From NCBI GenBank assembly GCA_021834785.1, contig JAKBRJ010000019.1, positions 1 to 13,214 on the forward strand: 13,214 nt of DNA, given 5' to 3'. Origin of the DNA: Microcaldota archaeon. GTDB taxonomy: Archaea > Micrarchaeota > Micrarchaeia > Micrarchaeales > Micrarchaeaceae. Under the pieces are notes generated by a model that worked only from the letters and a program-made list of their open reading frames with translations, had not been told where the DNA came from and ran no database searches. Made by a program: the position numbers and the translations under genes. Every line of letters begins with the position of its first letter. The stretch's first letter is position 1. Shown here piece after piece: positions 1 through 6,240 of the stretch.

Positions 1-262
1 CGCACCGCCAACCAGCGCATTAATACTTAAGGAGCTAGGAGTCCAGGCAGGTGCAAAGACAAAGGATGAAATAGTCGGCAACCTGACTCTTGAGCAAGTA
101 AAGAAGATAGCCAAGGCCAAGGAAGCAAAGATCTACGGGCGCAGTTTCGCCGAGAAGATGAAGCAGGTTCTTGGGACATGCAAGAGCATGGGAGTGAAAT
201 GCGAGAACGAAGATCCGCGCACTATAATAGCAAAGCTTGGCAGCGGAGAGCTTAAAGCGTAA
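1..262 (+). CDS. rpl11: 50S ribosomal protein uL11 (L11), C-terminal part; 5' end outside window
   Basis: The reading frame is open from base 2 to the TAA at 260-262 and encodes 86 residues of the C-terminal, rRNA-binding domain of ribosomal protein L11. The diagnostic PPTSALILKELG stretch is at the window edge, followed by an archaeal-type tail with two cysteines (GTCKSMGVKCENEDPR). L11 binds the GTPase-associated centre of 23S rRNA and supports factor-dependent GTP hydrolysis on the ribosome. The N-terminal domain lies upstream of the window. The stop codon sits inside the loop of a hairpin followed by a T-rich run, so transcription probably ends here, although the next gene begins only 33 bases on. 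The family assignment is secure; which ribosomal genes precede it cannot be seen. Confidence 0.95.
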   Translation, partial: APPTSALILKELGVQAGAKTKDEIVGNLTLEQVKKIAKAKEAKIYGRSFAEKMKQVLGTCKSMGVKCENEDPRTIIAKLGSGELKA

Positions 263-284
263 GCTTTAAGCGTTTTCTTTTCTT
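250..284 (+). terminator. Hairpin plus T-rich terminator at the rpl11 stop codon
   Basis: A perfect 9-bp inverted repeat, GCTTAAAGC (250-258) and GCTTTAAGC (263-271), encloses a 4-base loop (GTAA) that contains the rpl11 stop codon. GTTTTCTTTTCTT (272-284) follows at once. Archaeal termination needs mainly the T-rich tract; the stem would add pausing and 3'-end protection. The layout resembles a bacterial intrinsic terminator, but function is inferred. Confidence 0.6.
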
Positions 285-295
285 AATCTAGAAGC

Positions 296-991
296 ATGGA
301 TTCGATTAACGGCATACATGGCACAAAACCCACGCCATTGATGATTTACGAGATGCTGGAAGACCGCTTCGGTTTTCAGGGCTGGTGGCCAGGAAGGAAT
401 AACTTTGAGATACTCGTAGGGGCAATGCTTACGCAACAGACGTCTTGGAAGAACGTGGATATGGCATTGCTCAACTTGCGGAAAGGCGGTTTATTAAGTC
501 TTGACGCGCTTGCAGGCGCTGATTTGCATGAATTAGAGATAATGATAAAGCCCAGCGGATATTACAGGCAAAAAGCGGCAAGGCTAAAGGCAGTATGCAA
601 TCACATACGCGATAAGCATTCTACGCTCCGCAGGTTCCTAAATCGCGATGTGCAAACATTGCGGGTTGAACTGCTATCGCTGAGCGGCATAGGTGAAGAG
701 ACTGCAGATTCGATAATATTATATGCAGCAGACAAACCTGTATTTGTAATAGACGCATACACTAAACGCATGGTAGAGAGGTTATTTGGCATTTGGGAAA
801 ACCTTAAATATGATGCCCTGCAGGATTACTTTCAAAGTAAGATCGTAAAAGATGTAGGGTTATACAAGGATTTCCATGCCCAGATTGTAGAGTTAGGTAA
901 GAGGCATTGCAGGGCTAAACCTCTATGTGGCAACTGCCCCCTTTTTACTGTATGCAGATATGGAAAATTCGGCTGGCGCCCAGATAGATAA
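296..991 (+). CDS. HhH-GPD base-excision DNA glycosylase (endonuclease III/MagIII-like, COG2231 type)
   Basis: This 231-residue protein belongs to the helix-hairpin-helix GPD superfamily, which removes damaged bases from DNA. The N-terminal stretch FEILVGAMLTQQTSWKNV (37-54) is typical of the endonuclease III-related branch that includes the 3-methyladenine glycosylase MagIII. The hairpin LSGIGEETAD (129-138) is followed by VIDAYTKR, whose Asp153 matches the catalytic aspartate. The lysine that gives endonuclease III its lyase activity is replaced by Glu135, so a monofunctional glycosylase is expected. Four cysteines (205, 211, 214, 220; spacing C-x5-C-x2-C-x5-C) should hold a 4Fe-4S cluster; the first gap is one residue shorter than in endonuclease III. 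The damaged base recognised cannot be told from sequence. No clear TATA box or Shine-Dalgarno site precedes the ATG, so it may depend on read-through from rpl11. Confidence 0.85.
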   Translation: MDSINGIHGTKPTPLMIYEMLEDRFGFQGWWPGRNNFEILVGAMLTQQTSWKNVDMALLNLRKGGLLSLDALAGADLHELEIMIKPSGYYRQKAARLKAVCNHIRDKHSTLRRFLNRDVQTLRVELLSLSGIGEETADSIILYAADKPVFVIDAYTKRMVERLFGIWENLKYDALQDYFQSKIVKDVGLYKDFHAQIVELGKRHCRAKPLCGNCPLFTVCRYGKFGWRPDR

Positions 992-1000
992 TATATAAAT
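991..1000 (+). promoter_or_regulatory. TATA box for the 600-residue protein gene
   Basis: ATATATAAAT overlaps the last base of the preceding stop codon and lies about 37 bases before the ATG at 1033. Initiation about 24 bases downstream would give a leader of roughly 13 bases, which still includes GTG at 1025-1027. It was judged by eye from spacing and composition. Confidence 0.6.
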
Positions 1001-1032
1001 ATCTAAACCTGCCCAATTTATATTGTGGTATA

Positions 1033-2835
1033 ATGAATAAGAATAAAATCATTAAAAATGAGCAAAAATATCATACTGGTTCAATGTTGGCAGTAGGCCA
1101 ACTTTATAGATTTTCAGAAAGGCTAAAAGGCATAAGAGATAATCTTGATACAATTAAGGACAATTACCCTGATTTCGTAAACGCTTTGAATTCGGACATT
1201 GATGCCATAGACGACATTAAAAAGGATGCCGAAAAGAAAGGAAGCGATGCGGCGAAAAAGGAACTCTCCGGAATTTTAAGCTTATTTGAATCGGGAAAGC
1301 TGGATGAGGCTAGAGATAGGATAAATAATATAATAGATAGCATGGGGAATGATATCTATTCACAACCAAATTCGAAGACCAATCAGGTATTGAAGGAGGT
1401 TGAGGATAATACAAAAAAGGAGATCAATGAACTGAGGGAAATTGAAAAGGCAAACGCGAACAAGCTTAAAGATACAAATGCAGCATACACGGATGTAAAG
1501 AATGCCATGGAGGCAGGGTATAATAAGTATATACACAGCTTGGATAAGGAATTGAGTTCTAAGACAAAATTAGATTACAAAAGCAGCAGGAAAACTGGGC
1601 TTAGGATGCTGGGCAATAACATATTGAATAGCCTTAGAGGAGGAAAGGTTGGAATAGAAGTGAAAAACGCACTGGACAGCGTAAAAGAAGACATGGAAAA
1701 CGCCCTTAAAAGCCATACTTATGCAGATACTAAAAGCATACAAGCCGAAATAGATGAAATGTTTAAAGCTGTCAGTCCTCAGCAGGCAAACAAGGCAGGC
1801 GGCGTAAAGAACATGATAAAATCAGGTGTAATTGGTTCTGCCAGTGCTGGGATGAGCACATATGGTGCAAATTCAGTACAGCAGAAGATAGATCTTTACA
1901 ATGCGCTGAAAACAACTATGGGAAACACCCTGGATTCCAAGAATAGCGGAAGGGCAAGCGAACTGAAGAAAACAGGAAGTGAAGCGGTTGAAAAGGCAAA
2001 TGCTAAAATCAAAAAGGTATTCGAAAGCAATTTCTCGAAGATTAACAATGCTGATGAAGAGAAGGACCCAGATAAGTTGGGCACTGTGGCATATTTCAAG
2101 AAAGCAGCAGACCTGCTGGGCGTATTGGGAAGCGCAAGGAAGATGATAGAGAAGACAGGCAACACCAAGAGCACAGCAAAATACATAAAAGACCATATCG
2201 AAGGCAAAGGCGTTGCAGAGGCTAAGCAGGTGCCTGCAATCACAATTGCAGACAACTCAGAATCGAAGGCAAGGGCTTCAATGATAAAAACATTCATCCA
2301 AAATCCAGAAACCAGAAAGGCCCTAGGCTTTGAAAGCGATAGAGGTATGCAATACTGGATAAAGAACAACGTTCTGCCAGTGAATGGAGGAAATAAGGCG
2401 TATAAAGATTTCATGAACAACAATACGCTGAGCAAAGAGGATGCAGTATCGCTTATGGCTGACATATATGCAAGGCTTGTTAGGAACAACAGTGAATTGA
2501 GCAAATATATATCCGAGGAAGATCTTGCAAGTATGGAGTACAGCAAAGCGGAAAAGGCGAAAACACTTTATATATACAATCCTAAAGGAGTAGATGCAAT
2601 AGGCAAAAAACTGGTGCTTGCAGGATACCTAGAAGCCAGCAGAGCAGATGCAAAGAAGAATAACGTGCAGGTTGACGCAAATTTGGATGCATTCGCAGAA
2701 AGAGGCTTGAGGGCTTTGGACATATCGGCTTACATAGCTTCGAACATTCAGGAGTATAATGCCCTGTTAAAGAAACTGAGGGATACAGGTTCTTATTTGG
2801 CACCGCTTTTTATACAGGAATTGGCGACACCGTAA
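1033..2835 (+). CDS. Large lysine-rich, cysteine-free helical protein of unknown function
   Basis: I do not recognise this 600-residue protein. It is rich in Lys, Ala, Asn, Asp and Glu, has no cysteine and a single tryptophan (in QYWIKNN), and shows long charged heptad-like stretches, for example residues 25-160 and 205-245, that suggest extended helices or coiled coils. A small-residue, Gly/Ser/Ala-rich patch (about 263-280, SGVIGSASAGMSTYG) interrupts the helices and is too polar for a clear membrane segment. No signal peptide is apparent. The start is supported by GTG at 1025-1027 with five bases to the ATG and by its own TATA box; Met18 is a weaker alternative. It is a single-gene unit ending in two T-tracts and converging with another helical hypothetical. 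A structural or scaffolding role is possible but has no direct support. Confidence 0.85.
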   Translation: MNKNKIIKNEQKYHTGSMLAVGQLYRFSERLKGIRDNLDTIKDNYPDFVNALNSDIDAIDDIKKDAEKKGSDAAKKELSGILSLFESGKLDEARDRINNIIDSMGNDIYSQPNSKTNQVLKEVEDNTKKEINELREIEKANANKLKDTNAAYTDVKNAMEAGYNKYIHSLDKELSSKTKLDYKSSRKTGLRMLGNNILNSLRGGKVGIEVKNALDSVKEDMENALKSHTYADTKSIQAEIDEMFKAVSPQQANKAGGVKNMIKSGVIGSASAGMSTYGANSVQQKIDLYNALKTTMGNTLDSKNSGRASELKKTGSEAVEKANAKIKKVFESNFSKINNADEEKDPDKLGTVAYFKKAADLLGVLGSARKMIEKTGNTKSTAKYIKDHIEGKGVAEAKQVPAITIADNSESKARASMIKTFIQNPETRKALGFESDRGMQYWIKNNVLPVNGGNKAYKDFMNNNTLSKEDAVSLMADIYARLVRNNSELSKYISEEDLASMEYSKAEKAKTLYIYNPKGVDAIGKKLVLAGYLEASRADAKKNNVQVDANLDAFAERGLRALDISAYIASNIQEYNALLKKLRDTGSYLAPLFIQELATP

Positions 2836-2848
2836 TCGCCCATTTCCC

Positions 2849-2876
2849 TTTTTATTCATAACGCGTGCCTTTTTTT
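2849..2876 (+). terminator. Tandem T-tract terminator
   Basis: Runs of five T (2849-2853) and seven T (2870-2876) lie 13 and 34 bases after the stop codon of the 600-residue protein gene. Such tracts are sufficient for termination by archaeal RNA polymerase. The convergent minus-strand gene ends at 2882, just beyond them. Confidence 0.6.
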
Positions 2877-2881
2877 CTGAT

Positions 2882-3301
2882 TTACTTTCTTATTAGCTTC
2901 TTTATTTCCGAGGTAAGTTCTTGCAGATTTGCTATTTCCTTTATCTCTTCTTCAGTAGCATTGCCGTTTTTTGACTCTAAATGTCGTTCTATCTCGTCCA
3001 AAAACGAGAGCCATTCATCCATGTCAGTTTTAATAAGATTTAAAGTTTGCTTGTCCGATATAAACAGGTTCAAAACTCTCAGGATCATTTTGTTTTCAGC
3101 AACATCCTGGTTCTTGCCCAGCTTTTCTATAATATTATCCCTCAGGTCATTTATCTCTTCCTTATTGACCGTGTTGTTAAGTTTTATGGTGCTGTTAAGC
3201 ACGTCAGAGACAGCGAGGAGCGCAGAGTGGAGCCTAGAGAATAGCTCGTTCAGCGATATTATTTTTACCCCGTTAGACAATAAAACACCATTTATAAACA
3301 T
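2882..3301 (-). CDS. Small helical protein of unknown function
   Basis: This 139-residue protein is not recognised. It has no cysteine, one tryptophan (EWLSF), and is dominated by amphipathic helix-forming stretches rich in Leu, Ile, Asn, Lys and Glu; the last third (HLESKNGNATEEEIKEIANL and onward) looks coiled-coil-like. The opposite strand also has an open frame over the same bases, but that translation is a Ser/Phe-rich string typical of antisense reading, so the minus strand is preferred. The ATG at 3301 is the only sensible start, with a TATA-like element about 33 bases upstream and no clear Shine-Dalgarno site, suggesting a very short leader. It converges with the 600-residue protein, which has the same cysteine-free helical character; a functional link is speculative. 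Confidence 0.7.
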   Translation of the reverse strand: MFINGVLLSNGVKIISLNELFSRLHSALLAVSDVLNSTIKLNNTVNKEEINDLRDNIIEKLGKNQDVAENKMILRVLNLFISDKQTLNLIKTDMDEWLSFLDEIERHLESKNGNATEEEIKEIANLQELTSEIKKLIRK

Positions 3302-3329
3302 TAATAATATACCTTTATAAAGATTGGTG

Positions 3330-3339
3330 AATATTTATC
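3330..3339 (-). promoter_or_regulatory. TATA-like element for the 139-residue protein gene
   Basis: On the minus strand GATAAATATT is centred about 33 bases before the ATG at 3301, the right distance for a leader of about 9 bases. A second AT-rich element (CTTTATAAAG, 3313-3322) lies closer to the start. Which is used cannot be decided by eye. Confidence 0.4.
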
Positions 3340-3385
3340 TTGATTAAGGTTGGATTTTGAATTTTTTAATATTTAAATGCATAAG

Positions 3386-3421
3386 GCACAGATAAAGAAG
3401 TGCTAAAAAGGATGTCTGTGC
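3386..3421. repeat. Spaced 7-bp inverted repeat in the divergent promoter region
   Basis: GCACAGA (3386-3392) and TCTGTGC (3415-3421) are perfect reverse complements separated by 22 bases. The right arm abuts the TATA box of the downstream operon, and a second TATA-like element (ATTTAAATGC, about 3371-3380) lies just left of the left arm. It could be a regulator-binding dyad or an RNA hairpin from the more distal promoter; a chance repeat is not excluded. Confidence 0.35.
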
Positions 3422-3438
3422 AATATATATAATATATT
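3422..3438 (+). promoter_or_regulatory. TATA box for the PRODH-like/SDR/GGGPS operon
   Basis: AATATATATAATATATT is the strongest AT element before the operon. It lies about 55 bases ahead of the first start codon, which predicts a leader of about 35 bases containing the GTGAT ribosome-binding site at 3480-3484. Confidence 0.55.
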
Positions 3439-3487
3439 CAGTACCTAATAGCATATCTGATGCAAACCAAGATAATAAAGTGATAGT

Positions 3488-4417
3488 TTGGCTGAGGAAC
3501 AACACGGATTTTTAAAGAAGCTCATATTCAAGCTAGTCAAAAAGCACATGGCTGGTGCAACCTCAGCCTCTGCCATAAAGATGCTGCAGCAGCTCAACGA
3601 TAAAAAATTGGCAGGGACAGTAACTTTCTTAAATGAAAATGATATCACAAAGGTAAAGGCCAAGTATAATGCAAACTCCTATATGCAGCTCATGAAGCAG
3701 ATCTCAAGGCTCAATATAAAATCCGACGTGTCTATAAGGCCATCGCAGATAGGCTATGGCATCGACAGAAAGGCAGCCGAGGAAAATATGTCAGACATAT
3801 TGGAATGCGCAGAATCTAATGGCATATATGTATGGATTGAAAGCGGAATGCATGCAGGCAGCATAGATCCATTGGACATATACAAAACGCATAGGAGCAA
3901 GATGCTATGCTTCGAGCTGCCCATCAATGCATTCTATAAGTCCAATAACGGCATTGAGAAGGCGCTTGGAACCGGATGCAAAGTTAAAATACTGCCTTAC
4001 AGTACTTATGGGGCAGACGCTGAAATCAGCAAAAAGCGCGTGAAGCGTCTTGACAAGATAAACAGCCATAAGAAGGAATTGGATGCGTACTCGGATATAG
4101 TGCGCACATTATTAAATAAAGATATGAAGGTAACACTATTCAGCAGCGATGAAAAGTTTCTTGAACGATTTGCCGAACTTAACAAGGATTACAGAAGGAA
4201 TTTAATATTTGAGTTGCCATTAGGATATAACAATAAACGCATGTCAATGCTCATGAAAAAGAAGATTAATTTAAGCGTATACGTTTCGTACGGGAAGGAT
4301 TGGGTGCCGTACGCTATAAACAGGCTTGCCGAGGGGCACATAAGGGACATTGCAAAGGCACTTTTAGATGGGGAGGAGAAGGCTATGACAAAGCCTACAA
4401 GCAAGGTGCTCAATTGA
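3488..4417 (+). CDS. Proline dehydrogenase-like TIM-barrel protein with altered active site
   Basis: The 309-residue protein matches monofunctional proline dehydrogenase in length and order of landmarks: SIRPSQIGYG (82-91), a VWIES strand (115-119), CKVKILPYSTYG (164-175), FSSDEKFLERF (218-228) and a C-terminal VYVSYGKDWVPYAINRLAEG (264-283) that parallels the family's YVPYG-dW-pYl-RRlaE end. Key residues differ. The Arg-Arg pair that binds the proline carboxylate is Asn278-Arg279, the VKGAY lysine segment is not preserved, and the family's ATH(D/N) flavin-contact segment reads FSSD. FAD binding and proline oxidation are therefore doubtful; another substrate or a non-catalytic role is possible. 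It starts with TTG behind GTGAT (3480-3484), with an in-frame stop at 3476-3478 just upstream, and is the first gene of the operon. Its TGA overlaps the next start. Confidence 0.75.
   Translation: MAEEQHGFLKKLIFKLVKKHMAGATSASAIKMLQQLNDKKLAGTVTFLNENDITKVKAKYNANSYMQLMKQISRLNIKSDVSIRPSQIGYGIDRKAAEENMSDILECAESNGIYVWIESGMHAGSIDPLDIYKTHRSKMLCFELPINAFYKSNNGIEKALGTGCKVKILPYSTYGADAEISKKRVKRLDKINSHKKELDAYSDIVRTLLNKDMKVTLFSSDEKFLERFAELNKDYRRNLIFELPLGYNNKRMSMLMKKKINLSVYVSYGKDWVPYAINRLAEGHIRDIAKALLDGEEKAMTKPTSKVLN
4404..4408 (+). promoter_or_regulatory. Ribosome-binding site fixing the TTG start of the SDR gene
   Basis: AGGTG inside the end of the preceding gene is followed by five bases and the TTG at 4414. 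It selects this start over the ATG at 4300, which would add 38 residues with no Rossmann-fold character. Confidence 0.55.
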
Positions 4418-5421
4418 ATAGCGAAAAACACATTGATCTGGTAACTGGGGCAACTACTGGATTAGGCAGGCAGCTGATAAAGAGGCTGGTTGAAAAAGGC
4501 GATGACGTAAGGGTCATACTGCAGACGCATCCGAGCGTCAGCAATGAATGGAAAGCATTGCCACCTAAGGTAGAGATATATGTAGCCGATTTGACATTGG
4601 CAAACGATGCGGATCAGCAAAATCTCGAAAAAGCATGTGACGGCGTAGATAACATATTCCATTTAGCAGGTGCAGTTTACAATTATAGATATACTAACGA
4701 GCAGCTGCTCAATACAAACGCGTTCGGCACGGAGAACCTAATGAATGCATGCACCAATGCAAATAAGAAATCAGGTCACAAGGTGCATGTCATATTTGCC
4801 AGCAGCTCCACAGTATATGGATATAGGCGGCCTAATGAAGTCCTGACAGAGGAATCGCAACTAAAACCTGGAAGCTCTTATTCTGAAAGCAAGGTTATTG
4901 CAGAACAGATACTGCAGTCGTTCGCAGATGCAAACAGCAACATGGATTATACAATATTAAGGCTGTCAACTTTTTATGGAGAGGATTATAAAAGCTCGTT
5001 CAACAAGGTGTTCAAGCTCATAGAGGCTGGAAAGGCGATGTATGTAGGGGATGGTAAAAACCACATATCGTTCATACATGAATCAGAAGCGGCAGATGCA
5101 ATGATTCTTGCATGCCAATCCCGGCAAAGCTTGAACAAGATTTACAACATATGCGACGGCATACCGTATACAGTAAAGGAGTTGTTCACGGCAGTTGCAA
5201 AAAGCCTTGGCGTAAGCCCGCCACATAGGGGCATACCTTTGGCATTGGCAAGGATTACCCGAAAGATAGTCAATATCAATTACGACGAATACGAGTTTGT
5301 CGCAAGTGACAGGGTAATAAGCATAGAAAAGGCGAAAAAGGAACTAGGCTTCAACCCGAAGACAAGCATATACAAGGAGGGCATGCAGCTTCTTGAGGAG
5401 TACAAAAGGAGCAAGCAATGA
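4414..5421 (+). CDS. NAD(P)-dependent epimerase/dehydratase-like SDR protein
   Basis: This 335-residue cytosolic protein has a Rossmann fold of the short-chain dehydrogenase/reductase superfamily. Visible parts are the dinucleotide loop TGATTGLG (11-18), Asp59 in VADL, the HLAG motif (83-86), the active-site serines in ASSSTVYG (129-136) and the catalytic YSESK (Tyr156, Lys160). The GEDY and IHESEAADAM segments (189-192, 221-230) and overall length indicate the extended, nucleotide-sugar-epimerase-like class, although the glycine loop follows the classical TGxxxGxG spacing. It probably acts on a sugar nucleotide or a related carbonyl/hydroxyl substrate; the substrate cannot be named. The TTG start overlaps the TGA of the PRODH-like gene, and the TGA stop overlaps an ATG at 5418, so translational coupling is likely. 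The following lipid gene hints at polar-lipid or glycan metabolism, but that is inference. Confidence 0.85.
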   Translation: MNSEKHIDLVTGATTGLGRQLIKRLVEKGDDVRVILQTHPSVSNEWKALPPKVEIYVADLTLANDADQQNLEKACDGVDNIFHLAGAVYNYRYTNEQLLNTNAFGTENLMNACTNANKKSGHKVHVIFASSSTVYGYRRPNEVLTEESQLKPGSSYSESKVIAEQILQSFADANSNMDYTILRLSTFYGEDYKSSFNKVFKLIEAGKAMYVGDGKNHISFIHESEAADAMILACQSRQSLNKIYNICDGIPYTVKELFTAVAKSLGVSPPHRGIPLALARITRKIVNINYDEYEFVASDRVISIEKAKKELGFNPKTSIYKEGMQLLEEYKRSKQ

Positions 5422-5439
5422 TAGCTCCCTTATGTTTTT

Positions 5440-5444
5440 GTGAT
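5440..5444 (+). promoter_or_regulatory. Ribosome-binding site favouring the GGGPS start at 5448
   Basis: GTGAT lies three bases before ATG 5448, the same register as several other starts here. The alternative ATG 5418 has GGAG at 5408-5411 and an ATGA overlap, but would add a cysteine-containing hydrophobic decapeptide not expected at the front of this barrel. Confidence 0.5.
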
Positions 5445-5447
5445 ATC

Positions 5448-6236
5448 ATGGCAAAAAAATCAGTTGAAAAATACATACATGAAATTTTAGATGCGAATGG
5501 AGCAATGCTTTTCTCGGTTATAGACCCTGTAGATTACAGCAGTGAAAAGGAGGCAATTAAAACAGCTGAAGCAGTCATAAGAGGGGGCGCAGACATAATA
5601 GTGCTAGGTGGGAGCATAGGCGCACAAGGCGAACTCCTGGACAACGTAGCTACAGGCATAAAGGATGTTGTCGACAGCCCTCTGATATTGTTCCCGGGCA
5701 ATATAGCTACAATAACAAAGTATGCGGACGCCATATACTTCATGTCGTTGCTGAATGCAAGGAACCCTTATTGGATAACGCAGGCACAGATGCTTTCAGC
5801 ACCGTTGATAAAAAGCCTTGGTATAGAGCCGCTCCCTGTGGGTTATATTGTAGTTCAACCAGGAGGCACGGTAGGCTGGGTTGGGGATGTTAATGTAGTT
5901 CCGCGTGAAAAACCAAAGATAGCTGCGTCGCTTGCACTTGCAGGGGAGTATCTTGGAAACAGGTTCATAATAACGGATACTGGCTCCAACCCCAAACTGC
6001 AGCATATGGGGCCCGTCCCTAAGGAGATGGTTAGTGCTGTTAGTTCTGCCATTAAAGTGCCATACATAGTAGCTGGAGGCGTGGCAACCACATCTGACCT
6101 GAGGCTAGCATATTCCAACGGAGCAGATATAGTGCAGATAGGCACTGCTTTTGAAAACGCAGATAATGCTTATAGGCGCGCCCTTGCATTTTCCAAGGTT
6201 GTAAAAGAAGAGGGGCGCAAAAAGATAAAGGGTTAG
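5448..6236 (+). CDS. Geranylgeranylglyceryl phosphate synthase (GGGPS/PcrB family)
   Basis: The enzyme joins geranylgeranyl diphosphate to sn-glycerol-1-phosphate, forming the first ether bond of archaeal membrane lipids. The 262-residue TIM barrel shows the family landmarks: LFSVIDPVD (21-29, with Asp26 expected to hold the Mg/substrate), IVLGGSIG (51-58), the LFPGN loop (81-85), a YFMSLLNARN helix (97-106), VGYIVVQPGG (131-140), TDTGSNP (176-182), and the phosphate-binding VAGGVAT and IGTAFE segments (208-214, 231-236). The TDTGSNP loop stands where many relatives have a Glu-containing Gly-Ser loop, so substrate details may differ. The length suits the archaeal group with about 250 residues. 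ATG 5448 is preferred over 5418 for its GTGAT site and family alignment. It sits between the SDR and NFACT-N genes, four bases from the latter. Confidence 0.9.
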   Translation: MAKKSVEKYIHEILDANGAMLFSVIDPVDYSSEKEAIKTAEAVIRGGADIIVLGGSIGAQGELLDNVATGIKDVVDSPLILFPGNIATITKYADAIYFMSLLNARNPYWITQAQMLSAPLIKSLGIEPLPVGYIVVQPGGTVGWVGDVNVVPREKPKIAASLALAGEYLGNRFIITDTGSNPKLQHMGPVPKEMVSAVSSAIKVPYIVAGGVATTSDLRLAYSNGADIVQIGTAFENADNAYRRALAFSKVVKEEGRKKIKG

Positions 6237-6240
6237 GCAT

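Noticed and set aside
1896..2546. Long minus-strand frame (216 codons) inside the 600-residue gene
   Set aside because: Its composition mirrors the lysine-rich sense strand (Leu, Phe and Ser rich) and no initiation signals precede it.
2865..3320. Plus-strand open frame of 151 codons opposite the 139-residue gene
   Set aside because: The translation is a Ser/Phe/Ile-rich string typical of antisense reading, with no promoter, while the minus-strand frame has balanced helical composition and a TATA-like element.
3456..3495. Possible C/D-box RNA from CTGATGC and GCTGAGG motifs before the PRODH-like gene
   Set aside because: The first motif does not fit the RTGATGA consensus, and the second falls within the start of the coding region next to the ribosome-binding site.
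4300..4413. N-terminal extension of the SDR protein from ATG 4300
   Set aside because: The added 38 residues overlap the PRODH-like gene, are Gly/Lys/Arg rich and lack fold character; TTG 4414 has a ribosome-binding site and stop-start overlap and begins just before the Rossmann strand.
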